In this document: positions 8,284 through 17,219 of the stretch, in pieces
Layout of the letters: the number at the start of each line of letters is the position of its first letter
How positions within the stretch are numbered: position 1 is the stretch's first letter
From: JALYOC01 sp036675345
GTDB taxonomy: Bacteria > Myxococcota > Myxococcia > Myxococcales > Myxococcaceae
Direction of reading: 5' to 3'
Length of the DNA: 64,000 nucleotides
NCBI GenBank assembly: GCA_036675345.1
Contig: JAKFFE010000018.1
Span: 372,001 to 436,000, forward strand
Position numbers and translations under genes: made by a program
Notes under the pieces: model-generated
What the model saw: the letters and a program-made list of their open reading frames with translations, nothing else
What the model was told of the DNA's origin: nothing
Databases searched by the model: none

Positions 8284-8712
8284 GTGAACTCCGCCTTCTC
8301 GCTGATCGGTCAGACTCTACTGGCGCAGGTGGACCGGACCTACGCTCCCCCGGCGGCAGAGGACGAGGCCAGCTACTTCGAGCTGCTGGAGCGGAACACC
8401 CACATCCTCTACCCGCTGATCGCGATCCTGGCGGTGGTGATGATCGTGGCCGCCATCCTCCAGTGGTGGCGATCCGACGACCTGGTGGGGATGGCCAAGC
8501 AGGAGCTGAAGCGGGAGATCATCATCATGCTCCGCAAGCAGCTGGGGGGCGTCTCCTCCGAACACATCTCGCAGACCATCGGCCTGGAGTCCTTCAAGAC
8601 CCAGAAGCTGCTGGAGGAGATGCAGAAGGACGGGATCCTGATCAGCCATACCAACACCTCCCGGCTGACCCTCTGGCGCCTCAAGGGCGTGGGCTTCCAG
8701 CGGACGGCGTAG
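8284..8712 (+). CDS. Membrane-anchored winged-helix-like protein of unknown function
   Basis: A 142-residue protein starting with GTG. One strong transmembrane helix lies at about residues 42-60 (ILYPLIAILAVVMIVAAILQWW). A charged C-terminal domain follows (KQELKREIIIMLRKQLGGVS, then SFKTQKLLEEMQKDGILISH and SRLTLWRLKGVG). Its helix-helix-helix-strand pattern resembles a winged helix of the kind that reads DNA or protein. It begins 33 bp after hflX and may share its transcript. A cytoplasmic domain tethered to the inner membrane is the likely topology. Function not recognised. Confidence 0.85.
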   Translation: MNSAFSLIGQTLLAQVDRTYAPPAAEDEASYFELLERNTHILYPLIAILAVVMIVAAILQWWRSDDLVGMAKQELKREIIIMLRKQLGGVSSEHISQTIGLESFKTQKLLEEMQKDGILISHTNTSRLTLWRLKGVGFQRTA

Positions 8713-8829
8713 ACGCCTTCGGGTGCCTGCTCGCTGGGCCGCCTTGCCCCGGGAATTGCGTCCGGAGTCCGGTGACCCAATCTTCCTGGGGCTGCGTGCC
8801 GGAACGACACGCCACGGGGAGCCGCTTCC

Positions 8830-9270
8830 ATGCACGGATTCGTCGATAACATCGAAGAGCTGACCGAGAAGGGCAGCGACTTCCGCCGGGTCCTCTACAC
8901 CGGCAAACACCTGCAACTGGTGCTGATGTCGCTCCAGCAAGGCGAGGAGATCGGGGAGGAGGTCCACGAGGACCACGACCAGTTCTTCCGGATCGAGGCG
9001 GGGCGAGGGGAGATCTGGATCGACGGTCAGAAGACCGAGGTCAAGGACGGTGACGCGGTCGTGGTGCCGGCGGGAGCGAGCCACAACCTGGTGAACACCG
9101 GGCAGGAGCCACTGCGGCTGTACACGCTCTACGGTCCGCCCGAACACCGCGAGGGCGTGGTGCGGAAGACCAAGGCCGACGCGGAGGCTTCGGAGGAACA
9201 CTTCGACGGTCGCACCACCGAGAAGGCGCCGGAGCCGGTCAGTCCGGAGGCTCCCTCCGCGGTCCATTGA
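8830..9270 (+). CDS. Cupin-domain protein
   Basis: A 146-residue protein with one cupin barrel. Motif 1 is GEEIGEEVHEDHDQFFRIEAGRG, with the usual metal-ligand positions largely filled by Glu, His and Asp. Motif 2 is DGDAVVVPAGASHNLVNTG, with the conserved PxGxxH and Asn. Such stand-alone cupins include sugar isomerases, small-molecule binding proteins and dioxygenases, and the substrate cannot be assigned. The C-terminal 35 residues are a charged, probably disordered tail. GGGGAG upstream of the ATG at 8830 supports this start. Confidence 0.9.
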   Translation: MHGFVDNIEELTEKGSDFRRVLYTGKHLQLVLMSLQQGEEIGEEVHEDHDQFFRIEAGRGEIWIDGQKTEVKDGDAVVVPAGASHNLVNTGQEPLRLYTLYGPPEHREGVVRKTKADAEASEEHFDGRTTEKAPEPVSPEAPSAVH

Positions 9271-9349
9271 TCGTCCCCTATCCGGCACTGTGGTGGCAGA
9301 AAACGCCACGCGTGCAAACCCTCACCCCGTCTGAGTGGCGGGGGTGGGA

Positions 9350-11146
9350 ATGCGGATGCGGGCCTGGTGGGCGGTCGGGTTGTCCCTGTTGGCCTGTCAG
9401 GGAATCAACCCTGACTACGCACCGCCGGAGGAGCTACCGAAGTCCGTCGACCCAGCCGCTGCCAACGAGGATCAGGACCCCACTGAGGACGACGCGGACT
9501 CCGACCCGGACGATGAGGAACCGGAGGAGCCCGATCCTGCTTCGGGCAGCGAAATTGCGCTGAAGATCTGGTTGTCCGAAGGCGGAGGGGTCCAGGTCCA
9601 ACCATCGGGGCTGGAGTGTGCCGCACCGTGTGACACCCAGTTCGCGGCGGGCACCACCGTTACATTGATTCCGATCCCCCAGCCGGGCTTCGACTTCGTC
9701 GGGTGGGACGGTCCTTGCGTCGGCAACAACGGCTGCATCCTGGGGCCGACCGAGAGGTGCTCGGGCCTCGGGAACTGTGTCCACACGTTGGACGAGACCA
9801 CCTCGGTGGTCGGCCGATTCGAACGCCGTCACTTCCTCCGCGCGACGCTGGAGGGGATGGGAACTGTCCGGTCTGAGGTGGCGGGGACCGGACGTCAGTT
9901 CCTGACCTGCCCGGGCACCTGCGAGGTGGAGTTCCCCGAGTGGAGCCCGGTGCGCCTGATTGCCACCCCCGCCCCGGGGTGGCGATTCGTCGGATGGATG
10001 GGCGCGTGCAGCGGCCCCGAGTGCCGACGGGTGATGTTCGAGGACCTGGAGGTGACCGCCGTCTTTGAGCCGTTCGACGAGAACGTGCCCCGTGCCTGTT
10101 CGGCCCTGTTGCCGCCGGCGCTGGACGAAGGGGTTCCGGTCACGCTGCCCCAGGGGCCGTGCCGCCTCGGCACCAGCGACAAGACGGGACGGTTCGCGCT
10201 TGGGTACTCCACCGGTGGAGGACCGATCTTCCCCGCCCTGCAGTTCTTCGAACCTCGCGGAGCGGAAGCCGCCAGGGTCGGCGAGAACGTCTACGGTCCT
10301 GACGACGGTCCGTTCGAGGTGTTCGCACAGCCGGAGGGCTTCTCCCTCTACCGCGGAGTCGGACCCGAGGGAGGCTCGTTGAGCAGGTACACCACCGATG
10401 GCGTCTCTCTGCTCACCGAGATGGTGACCCTGAGCACCGGCACCAACGGTGGGATAGGCACCGCCATCACTCCCGACCTGGCGGGCGGGATGGTGGTGAC
10501 GCGTGGCTACCATCAGGCCCATCCCTCGGGGGCGGCGTTGGTGAGCACGTTCCAGCGCTATGGAACGTCGGGCGCGCCCGCCTCCGAGGAGATCGAGATC
10601 GCGCGGGACCTCGGGACGATCGCGGTGGGTGTCAGCGCTCGCGGGAACGTGCTGGTCCTCGCGAGGACGCCTCCGCCCGTGAGGTATCAGGCCCGGTGGC
10701 TGTCCCTCAGCGGCGCCCCGATCACCGGGTGGTTTGCTGTCGGGGCCAACGACCCGCAGCGGTTCGGAGAGGCCTTGTCGGCACAGATGGAGCCGCTCGT
10801 TGACGGCGGGCTGGTGCTTCGACTCCGCACGCGCTTCCACGCTGAAAACGTGCTGCTCTTCGAGGAGGCGAGCCCAGGCACTCAGACCCTGCCCACCTGG
10901 CTGAGCGACCGTCCAGTGGGACGGCTGTTCCCGATCCGCGGCGGAACTGGATACGCGGTGACCCTCGGGTCACCGTGCGGCGACATGATCGAGGTGCTGA
11001 CCCCTGAGGGTGCCTCCTGTGGCTGCGTCCACGCGGAGAGTCTGGGGCCGGACACGACGGTGGGGCTGGATGGTTCGCTCATCGCGCCGCACAGTGACGA
11101 CGCCGGGCAGTGCGAGTACCGGCTCTACCCGGGGGTGTTCCGGTAG
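9350..11146 (+). CDS. Large lipoprotein with InlB-B-like repeats
   Basis: About 598 residues. MRMRAWWAVGLSLLACQG is a lipoprotein signal peptide (lipobox LLAC). An Asp/Glu/Pro-rich linker (about 20-65) is followed by two divergent copies of the bacterial InlB B-repeat. Each has GGGVQVQPSG or GMGTVRSEVAG followed by a Cys pair and PGFDFVGWDGPCVGN or PGWRFVGWMGACSGP. The remaining 370 residues look beta-rich and propeller-like. It is probably attached to the outer membrane and surface-exposed. The ATG at 9350 is preferred over the upstream GTG at 9335 because it places the positive charges at the signal peptide start. No enzymatic motif is seen. Confidence 0.88.
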   Translation: MRMRAWWAVGLSLLACQGINPDYAPPEELPKSVDPAAANEDQDPTEDDADSDPDDEEPEEPDPASGSEIALKIWLSEGGGVQVQPSGLECAAPCDTQFAAGTTVTLIPIPQPGFDFVGWDGPCVGNNGCILGPTERCSGLGNCVHTLDETTSVVGRFERRHFLRATLEGMGTVRSEVAGTGRQFLTCPGTCEVEFPEWSPVRLIATPAPGWRFVGWMGACSGPECRRVMFEDLEVTAVFEPFDENVPRACSALLPPALDEGVPVTLPQGPCRLGTSDKTGRFALGYSTGGGPIFPALQFFEPRGAEAARVGENVYGPDDGPFEVFAQPEGFSLYRGVGPEGGSLSRYTTDGVSLLTEMVTLSTGTNGGIGTAITPDLAGGMVVTRGYHQAHPSGAALVSTFQRYGTSGAPASEEIEIARDLGTIAVGVSARGNVLVLARTPPPVRYQARWLSLSGAPITGWFAVGANDPQRFGEALSAQMEPLVDGGLVLRLRTRFHAENVLLFEEASPGTQTLPTWLSDRPVGRLFPIRGGTGYAVTLGSPCGDMIEVLTPEGASCGCVHAESLGPDTTVGLDGSLIAPHSDDAGQCEYRLYPGVFR

Positions 11147-11279
11147 GGCGCCGAACTCAGTGAGGCGGACTCAGAGGTTGTACGCGATCCCCACCGAGGT
11201 ACATCCGGACGCCTCCGTCCGCGTGGAAGCCAAGGACCCGAACGGAACAAGCCGACTTGATCGTTGAAGCCGCGGATCG

Positions 11280-13220
11280 TCACGGCTCGATGCCGCACTC
11301 CTGGCTATTGATCAGGCAATAGTTTCCGGGGCAGCACTGCTGATTGAAGCCGCACCCTCCCCCGCACACCCCACTGCTGTTGCAGCGCTGGCAGTCAAAG
11401 CCGCAGGAGGTGCCGACCGGGGCGAGAGTGCCCACGCAGGCGCCCGAAGCGTTGCAGCCGTCGCTGTCGGTACACTCGTTCCCGTCGTCGCAGACGCTCC
11501 CAACGCTCTTGAGGGCGTAGGTGCAGGTGCCACCGGAGCAGGAGCCGACGGCCTGGTGGCACTGGCTGGGCGGGGAGTTGCAGACGATCGCAGTTCCGCC
11601 ACACCCCCCCGAGCCATTGCAGACATCGGAGGTGGTACAGGCGTTGTTGTCGTTGCAGGTGGCGCCGGAGTTCTTGGGGGCGTAGCCGCAGGTGCCCCCC
11701 GAGCAGGTCCCGGCTGCCTGGTAGCACTGGCCAGGAGGCGAGTCGCAGGTGACCGTCGAACCTCCGCAGGCTCCGGCGGCGTTGCAGGTGTCTGAAGTCG
11801 TGCAGGCGTTGCCGTCGTTACAGACGCTGCCCGGGGTCTTGAGCGCATAGCCGCACGTACCTCCCGAGCAGCTCCCCGCCGCCTGATGACACTGGGTGGG
11901 CGGCGAGTTGCAGACCATGGCGGTTCCCCCGCAGGCCCCGCTTGCATTGCAAGTGTCGGAGGTGGTGCAGGCGTTGCCGTCGTTGCAGAGGCTTCCCGGG
12001 CTCTTGAGCGCGTAGGTACACGTCCCTGCCGAACAGGTACCGGTCGCCTGGTGACACTGGGTGGGCGGTGAGTTGCAGACCATCGCCGTCCCCGCGCAGC
12101 CTCCGGTCCCGTTGCAGGTGTCGCCGGTGGTGCAGGCGTTACCGTCGTCGCAGGTCGCGCCGGAGTTCTTGTACGGGTAGTTGCAGCTTCCGTCCGAGCA
12201 GCTCCCGGCCGCCTGATGGCACTGGCCCGGGGGCGAGTTGCAGGACAGCTGGGTTCCCCCGCAGGCGCCGGAGTCGTTGCAGGAATCTCCGGTGGTGCAG
12301 GCGTTGCCGTCGTTGCAGCCGGTCCCCGGGGCCACCAGCGCATACAGACAACTGCCGCCCAGGCAGGTCCCGCTGGACTCGCGGCAGACCCCGCCGGGGG
12401 TGTTGCAGACCCGCGGGGTGCCCACGCAGGCACCCAGCCCATCACAGGCATCCAGGTCGGTGCAGGAGTCCCCGTCGTTGCAGCCGGCACCGGCTCCCTT
12501 GCGCGCGTAGGTACAGACGCCGTCCACCCCACAGGTTCCCTGCGTCTCGAAGCACTGGCCGGGAGGGGTCACGCAACCGCTGGGGCCGGTGCAGGCGGGC
12601 CCTCCGGTGCTCACGCAGGTGCCGGCTTCGCAGCGATAGCCGGAGCCGCAGGGGAGTTCGGCTCCACAACGACAGGCGCCTTCGGTGCAGCGGTCGGTGG
12701 ACTCCACCGGACACGGCGAGCAGGCCACGCCTCCGGTGCCACAGGCCCCGGCTGCGCTGGGCATGGTGCAGACGTTCCCCGCGCAGCAGCCATTGGGGCA
12801 GTTGCTGGCGTCACAGCTGCAGGAGTCGCCCACGCAGCCCGCAGGGTTGAGCGCCACGCTGACCCGGGTCTCGACGCCCAGCACCACCGCGGCGCTGACC
12901 AGGGCGGTGCCCACCACCGCTCCCTCCTTCAGGGCCTCGATGTCCAACTGCGCGGTGTGACCGACTGCCGCGTCCGGAAGGAGCAACCGCAGGGTCTGGG
13001 CGCCGACCAGCGGCGCGCCGGGCACTTCGGGGCGGATCACCGAGGTGGTATCCAGACCCTCCACCCTCACGGTGACCCGCAACTGGGTGGGCGCAATCCC
13101 GGTGGGGTCCTCCATCTGGAGGAAGATCGACGGCACGGCGTTGTGGCAACCTGCCGACAGCGCGGTCAGTAGAAAAAGGGCCGCGCAGCGGGAGGGGGTC
13201 GTCGGCAAGCGGAGCAGCAC
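11280..13220 (-). CDS. Cysteine-rich repeat lipoprotein
   Basis: About 646 residues. The GTG at 13220 is chosen because GGAGGG lies just upstream and the signal peptide (LLRLPTTPSRCAALFLLTAL, lipobox LSAGC) follows at once. A beta-sandwich-like N-terminal region (to about residue 125) is followed by Cys-rich EGF/Dickkopf-like modules and then seven near-identical ~55-residue units. Each unit has ten or so cysteines and an Asp-Gly-Asn/Asp-Ala-Cys-Thr motif. The cysteines presumably form disulfides outside the cytoplasm. It is a long, stiff surface protein by inference; the ligand is unknown. It is divergent from the kinase operon at 13332. Confidence 0.9.
   Translation of the reverse strand: MLLRLPTTPSRCAALFLLTALSAGCHNAVPSIFLQMEDPTGIAPTQLRVTVRVEGLDTTSVIRPEVPGAPLVGAQTLRLLLPDAAVGHTAQLDIEALKEGAVVGTALVSAAVVLGVETRVSVALNPAGCVGDSCSCDASNCPNGCCAGNVCTMPSAAGACGTGGVACSPCPVESTDRCTEGACRCGAELPCGSGYRCEAGTCVSTGGPACTGPSGCVTPPGQCFETQGTCGVDGVCTYARKGAGAGCNDGDSCTDLDACDGLGACVGTPRVCNTPGGVCRESSGTCLGGSCLYALVAPGTGCNDGNACTTGDSCNDSGACGGTQLSCNSPPGQCHQAAGSCSDGSCNYPYKNSGATCDDGNACTTGDTCNGTGGCAGTAMVCNSPPTQCHQATGTCSAGTCTYALKSPGSLCNDGNACTTSDTCNASGACGGTAMVCNSPPTQCHQAAGSCSGGTCGYALKTPGSVCNDGNACTTSDTCNAAGACGGSTVTCDSPPGQCYQAAGTCSGGTCGYAPKNSGATCNDNNACTTSDVCNGSGGCGGTAIVCNSPPSQCHQAVGSCSGGTCTYALKSVGSVCDDGNECTDSDGCNASGACVGTLAPVGTSCGFDCQRCNSSGVCGGGCGFNQQCCPGNYCLINSQECGIEP
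11418..12575 (-). repeat. Seven tandem 165-bp coding repeats
   Basis: In-frame units of about 55 codons (the first 56) each begin with C-x-(S/T)-P and end with an ACGGT-type segment. Units 3-7 are the most alike (CNSPPTQCHQ, then GTCTYALK, then CNDGNACTTSDTC). High similarity between neighbouring units suggests recent duplication or gene conversion, so copy number may differ between strains. Confidence 0.88.
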
Positions 13221-13331
13221 GGGCCCTCCATACCCCACCCGGACCACCCCACCCAAGCAACCAGGCAGACGGGGCGACACTCGCGCCTTCTCCCCTTCCG
13301 GGGCTGGGTTCCACCGGCTACCCTGCGCGCC

Positions 13332-15590
13332 GTGTCAGGCCAGGCAGATCAGTTCCGCGTGGGGTCCGCCGTCCGCTACGAGATCCTGGAACGGCTGGGC
13401 AGTGGCGCGCACGGCGAGGGCTATCTCGCGCAGCGGATCGCGGATGGGGAGCGGGTCTTCCTCAAGGTCCTCAAGTCCGACCTCTCCGAGGACGGCGAGT
13501 GGGCCCAGCGCTTCTGCGACGAGGTGGCGCTGCTGCGCTCTTGCCTCCACCCGAACATCGTCCGCTACGTGGAGGCCTACCGGCAGGAGACGGGTGAGCT
13601 GTGCCTGGTGACCGAGTACCTGGAGGGCGAGGACCTCAAGGCCCGGCTGCGCAAGAGCGGCGCGCTCCCTCCCCGGCACGTCCTCTCGCTGGCGCTGCCG
13701 CTGTGCAACGCGCTGGAGTCGCTGCACGGACGCGAGGTGGTGCACCGCGATCTGACCCCGGAGAACATCTTCGTCAGCGGACGGTTCCCGGACGTGGTGC
13801 CCCGGCTGCTGGACTTCGGCCTGGCCTGGTCCGCCGGCCCCCGGGTGGCGAAGACGGGAGCCTCGCTGGCGCTCACGCCGCTGTATGCCGCACCGGAGTG
13901 TCTGGCGGGTGAGCGGGCCACGGCTGCCTCGGACATCTACTCGCTGGGGGTGATCCTGTACGAGGCGCTCAGCGGAGCGCCGCCGTTTGCCGCCAACACG
14001 GTCGACGCGCTGCTGGAGCGTCAGCGCAAGGGGCAGGTCGCGCCGCTGCCGGCAGGGTCGGCTTCACTGCTTCCGGTGGTCAAACGGTGTCTGGCCGCCC
14101 GTCCGGAAGAGCGCTGGGCCTCCGCCGGCGAGCTGGCGCGCGCGCTCCAGTCGGCGGTCGATCAGCTTCCCGGCGAGCGGACCGAGAACTCGCGCCCGCT
14201 CTCGCGCCCTCCCTCCGGTCGGTCCGACTCACTGGGGACGGTGGGTAACTACGAGCTGGTCCGCGAGCTGGGCAAGGGAGGGATGGGCAAGGTCTATCTG
14301 GCCCGGCACACCAAGCTTGGGCGGCAGGTGGCGATCAAGATGCTGCACTCCGAGGCGCTGAGCGATCGGGATGCGGTGGCCCGCTTCTTCAACGAGGCGC
14401 GCACGGTCAACGCCATCAACCACGAGCACATCGTGGAGATCTTCGACTTCGTGGAGGAGGACGGCCCCCACCCCCGCACCTACTGCGTGATGGAGCTGCT
14501 GGTCGGGGACAATCTCTCCCAGCTGCGCAAGCGCGCCCCGCTGCCGCTGCGCCGGATCCTCCACATCTGCCGCCAGGTGGCGGACGCGCTGGCCGCCGCG
14601 CACCGGGCCGGGGTGGTGCACCGCGATGTGAAGCCGGCCAACATCTTCGTCACCACCCGTTCCGGCCTCACCGACTACGTGAAGGTCCTGGACTTCGGGG
14701 TGGCCAAGGTGAACGTGCCGCTCCCCGGTGGCGAGGAGACCCCGTCGGTCAACACCCAGACCGGCCTCTCGCTGGGGACGCCCGACTACATGTCCCCCGA
14801 GCAGGTGACTGCCGCACCGGTGGACGGTCGGACCGACGTCTTCGCCCTGGGGGTGATGCTCTACGAACTGCTGGCCGGGTTCCGCCCCTTCGTGGGCACC
14901 AACGTCGCCCACCTGGTGGTGAAGGTGGTCCGCGAGCCGCACACCCCGCTCCCGGAGCTGGCGGCCTCGGGCGAGAAGATCCCGCTGGGGCTCTCCCGGC
15001 TGGTGAACCGCTGCCTGGAGAAGCGCCGCGAGGATCGCCCCCAGACGATGGAGGAGGTCTCCGCCGCCTTCGAGCGGATCCTCCAGAACCTCTCCGCTCC
15101 CGCCGCCAGCGCCCCGCCTCCGCCGGAGGCCCCCGAGGCGCCTCCCACCGAGGGCCCGGGCAGCAACCTCTCCGCGCTCCTTCCTGCCGTCGCGCCTTCC
15201 CGCGGACCGTGGGCGGTGGTGGTGGGCCTGGGCGTGCTCCTGGTGGCGGGCGGGCTGCTGGTGGCGCAATGGGCCGGCCCGGCCCGGACCCCGAGCAGCT
15301 CGGAGCCGGTGGTGGACGGCAGAGCGCCGACTCCTCCCCAGCCGGTGGTGGCCGCACCTCCGGCGCAGCCGTCGAGCCCGTCCCTTCCGCTTGCGGAGCA
15401 GAAGGCGCCGGTTGAGGTCTCCCCCGTCGGGTCCGGTTCGGAGGCCTCGCCGGCGAAGACGGTCCCGGCTCCGGTCACCCTCTCCCCGCTTGCACCCGAG
15501 CGGCCACGCCCTGTACGCAAGGCACCGGCGCGCAAGAAGCCCGTGAAGGAGGACCCCAATGCACCGCTGGACCCGTTTGCCTCCGAATAG
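13332..15590 (+). CDS. Ser/Thr protein kinase with two tandem kinase domains and one membrane helix
   Basis: A 752-residue protein. Kinase domain 1 (about 16-275) has a Gly loop (GSGAHGEG), Lys45, HRDLTPEN (Asp140) and DFG (Asp161). The catalytic-loop Lys is replaced by Thr. Domain 2 (about 307-585) is canonical: GKGGMGKVY, Lys336, HRDVKPAN (Asp432) and DFG (Asp454). A Pro-rich stretch precedes one transmembrane helix (about 627-647) and a Pro/Ala-rich outer tail of some 100 residues. Domain 1 may be a weak or regulatory kinase acting on domain 2. GTG start. Its end overlaps the next gene by 32 bp, and it leads a four-gene operon. Confidence 0.94.
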   Translation: MSGQADQFRVGSAVRYEILERLGSGAHGEGYLAQRIADGERVFLKVLKSDLSEDGEWAQRFCDEVALLRSCLHPNIVRYVEAYRQETGELCLVTEYLEGEDLKARLRKSGALPPRHVLSLALPLCNALESLHGREVVHRDLTPENIFVSGRFPDVVPRLLDFGLAWSAGPRVAKTGASLALTPLYAAPECLAGERATAASDIYSLGVILYEALSGAPPFAANTVDALLERQRKGQVAPLPAGSASLLPVVKRCLAARPEERWASAGELARALQSAVDQLPGERTENSRPLSRPPSGRSDSLGTVGNYELVRELGKGGMGKVYLARHTKLGRQVAIKMLHSEALSDRDAVARFFNEARTVNAINHEHIVEIFDFVEEDGPHPRTYCVMELLVGDNLSQLRKRAPLPLRRILHICRQVADALAAAHRAGVVHRDVKPANIFVTTRSGLTDYVKVLDFGVAKVNVPLPGGEETPSVNTQTGLSLGTPDYMSPEQVTAAPVDGRTDVFALGVMLYELLAGFRPFVGTNVAHLVVKVVREPHTPLPELAASGEKIPLGLSRLVNRCLEKRREDRPQTMEEVSAAFERILQNLSAPAASAPPPPEAPEAPPTEGPGSNLSALLPAVAPSRGPWAVVVGLGVLLVAGGLLVAQWAGPARTPSSSEPVVDGRAPTPPQPVVAAPPAQPSSPSLPLAEQKAPVEVSPVGSGSEASPAKTVPAPVTLSPLAPERPRPVRKAPARKKPVKEDPNAPLDPFASE

Positions 15591-16179
15591 CGCCCGGGCC
15601 GCGCTCTGCCTGGGCCTGGCGCTGCAGCTGGCCCTGCCGGCGTCGCTGGCCGTGGCCGCCACGCCGACCGCATCCCCCCGCGCCTCTTCCCGCGCCGCGT
15701 TCCTCCAGGCCCAGAAGGACTACGCCGCCGGACGCTATGGCGAGGCCCTGGCCGGGTACTCCGAGGCCCACCGGTTGATGCCGATGCCCGCGTTCATCTT
15801 CAACATGGCGCAGTGCCAGCGGCTGCTGCAGCGGCCGGAAGAGGCACTGGCGCTGTACCGCCAGTATCTGACCGAGGAGCCCAAGGCCAAGAACCGCAAG
15901 ACGGTGGAGGGCTTCATCTCCGAAATGGAGACCGCCGTCGCCGCGCTGCCTCCCAAGGCCCCGGTGTTGACGCCCAGCGCGCCCCCGGAGGAGCAGCCTC
16001 CGGCCCTGGCCGCGCTGGCGCCGCCTCCCGCTCCGGCGGCCGCGCCTCTCTACCAGCAGTGGTGGTTCTGGACCGGGGTGGCAGTGGTGGCGGGGGGCGT
16101 GGCCACCGGCGCGGCTCTGGCCGCCAACGGCTCCGGCCTTCCGCCCGCCTCGCTGGGCGACGTCAACCTGCGCCGATGA
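15559..16179 (+). CDS. TPR-like exported protein with C-terminal membrane helix
   Basis: A 206-residue protein. The signal peptide (SARAALCLGLALQLALPASL, cleavage near AVA at about residue 33) is followed by a tetratricopeptide-like helical pair (FLQAQKDYAAGRYGEALAGY, then FIFNMAQCQRLL and RPEEALALYRQYL). A Pro/Ala linker then leads to a transmembrane helix (FWTGVAVVAGGVATGAALAA) near the C-terminus. This layout is common beside myxobacterial kinases. It starts inside the kinase gene and overlaps the metallopeptidase start as ATGA. It is probably an extracytoplasmic adaptor for the kinase or peptidase. Confidence 0.88.
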   Translation: MHRWTRLPPNSARAALCLGLALQLALPASLAVAATPTASPRASSRAAFLQAQKDYAAGRYGEALAGYSEAHRLMPMPAFIFNMAQCQRLLQRPEEALALYRQYLTEEPKAKNRKTVEGFISEMETAVAALPPKAPVLTPSAPPEEQPPALAALAPPPAPAAAPLYQQWWFWTGVAVVAGGVATGAALAANGSGLPPASLGDVNLRR

Positions 16180-17219
16180 CCCCCGAGCCGGAGCCAGCCC
16201 CGCCTTCGCCGCCCTGGGCCGCGCTGGGCGACGCCGAGCTCCTCCACCAGCGGATCAGCGAGCTGGGGCTGCAGCTGACCGGCTCCGGGCTGGAGCCGCG
16301 GATCGCACAGCTGGGCGCGGAGCTGGAGGCGCGCGGGGTCTCGTTCCGACCCCACTGCTATCTGGGCGACGAGTGGTTCTCTCCCGAGGATGTCCCGGCG
16401 ATCTCCATCCCCTTCTACCTGGCCCATCCGCGGCTGGTGGCGCTGGAGAAGAAGATGATGCTGGAGGTGGAGGGAGGCGATCCCGCCTGGTTCGCCCGGC
16501 TGCTGCGGCATGAGTGCGGCCACGCGATCGAACACGCCTACAGCCTGCACCGCCGCACCAAGCGCAAGGAGCTGTTCGGTCCGCGATCCGCCGCCTACGA
16601 TCCAGACACCTACCGGCCCCATCCCTACAGCCGCAGCTTCGTCCGCAACCTGCCCAACTGGTACGCGCAGGCCCACCCGGACGAGGACTTCGCGGAGACC
16701 TTCGCGGTGTGGCTGGACCCGGCAGTGGACTGGCGCAAGCAGTACAACGGCTGGAAGGCGCTGGCCAAGCTGGAGTACGTGGACGCGCTGATGCAGGAGA
16801 TCGGCCGCACTCCCGCCAAGGTGACCGAGGGACGGCTGGAGAGCCAGGTCTCCTCGCTGCGGCTGAAGCTGGACACCTTCTACAAGCGGCGGCGGCGGCA
16901 GTACGCCGAGGACGCCCCTGACTTCTACGACCGTGACCTGCAGGGGATCTTCGCCCCCAGCTCCACCGTGCCCCAGGCGATCACCGCGATGAACTTTCTG
17001 CGCAAGCACCGCAAGGGGCTGATCGACTCGGTCTCCCGCTGGACCGGCGAGCGGAAGGTGGCAGTGGAGCTGCTGGTGAAGCGGCTGGCGGACCGCTCCG
17101 AGGCGCTCTCCCTGTCGCTGGCCCATGACGAGGCCCGGACCAGCATCGAGCTGACCGCGTACCTGGCCACCCTGGTCACCAACTACCAGTACACCGGCAA
17201 GTTCAAGAGGTCGGTATGA
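16176..17219 (+). CDS. Putative zinc metallopeptidase (HExxH)
   Basis: A 347-residue protein without a signal peptide. The zinc motif HECGHAIEH (residues 112-120) is followed about 50 residues on by HPDEDFAETFAVWLDP. That segment supplies an acidic third ligand (E170 or E174), as in gluzincin-type peptidases. The C-terminal 150 residues are helical and charged. The ATG at 16176 overlaps the TPR gene stop as ATGA, and its own stop overlaps the ATP-grasp start as ATGA. The much longer open frame upstream is not coding. The substrate is unknown. Tight coupling to an ATP-grasp ligase suggests acting on the same peptide or amino-acid conjugate. Confidence 0.88.
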   Translation: MTPEPEPAPPSPPWAALGDAELLHQRISELGLQLTGSGLEPRIAQLGAELEARGVSFRPHCYLGDEWFSPEDVPAISIPFYLAHPRLVALEKKMMLEVEGGDPAWFARLLRHECGHAIEHAYSLHRRTKRKELFGPRSAAYDPDTYRPHPYSRSFVRNLPNWYAQAHPDEDFAETFAVWLDPAVDWRKQYNGWKALAKLEYVDALMQEIGRTPAKVTEGRLESQVSSLRLKLDTFYKRRRRQYAEDAPDFYDRDLQGIFAPSSTVPQAITAMNFLRKHRKGLIDSVSRWTGERKVAVELLVKRLADRSEALSLSLAHDEARTSIELTAYLATLVTNYQYTGKFKRSV

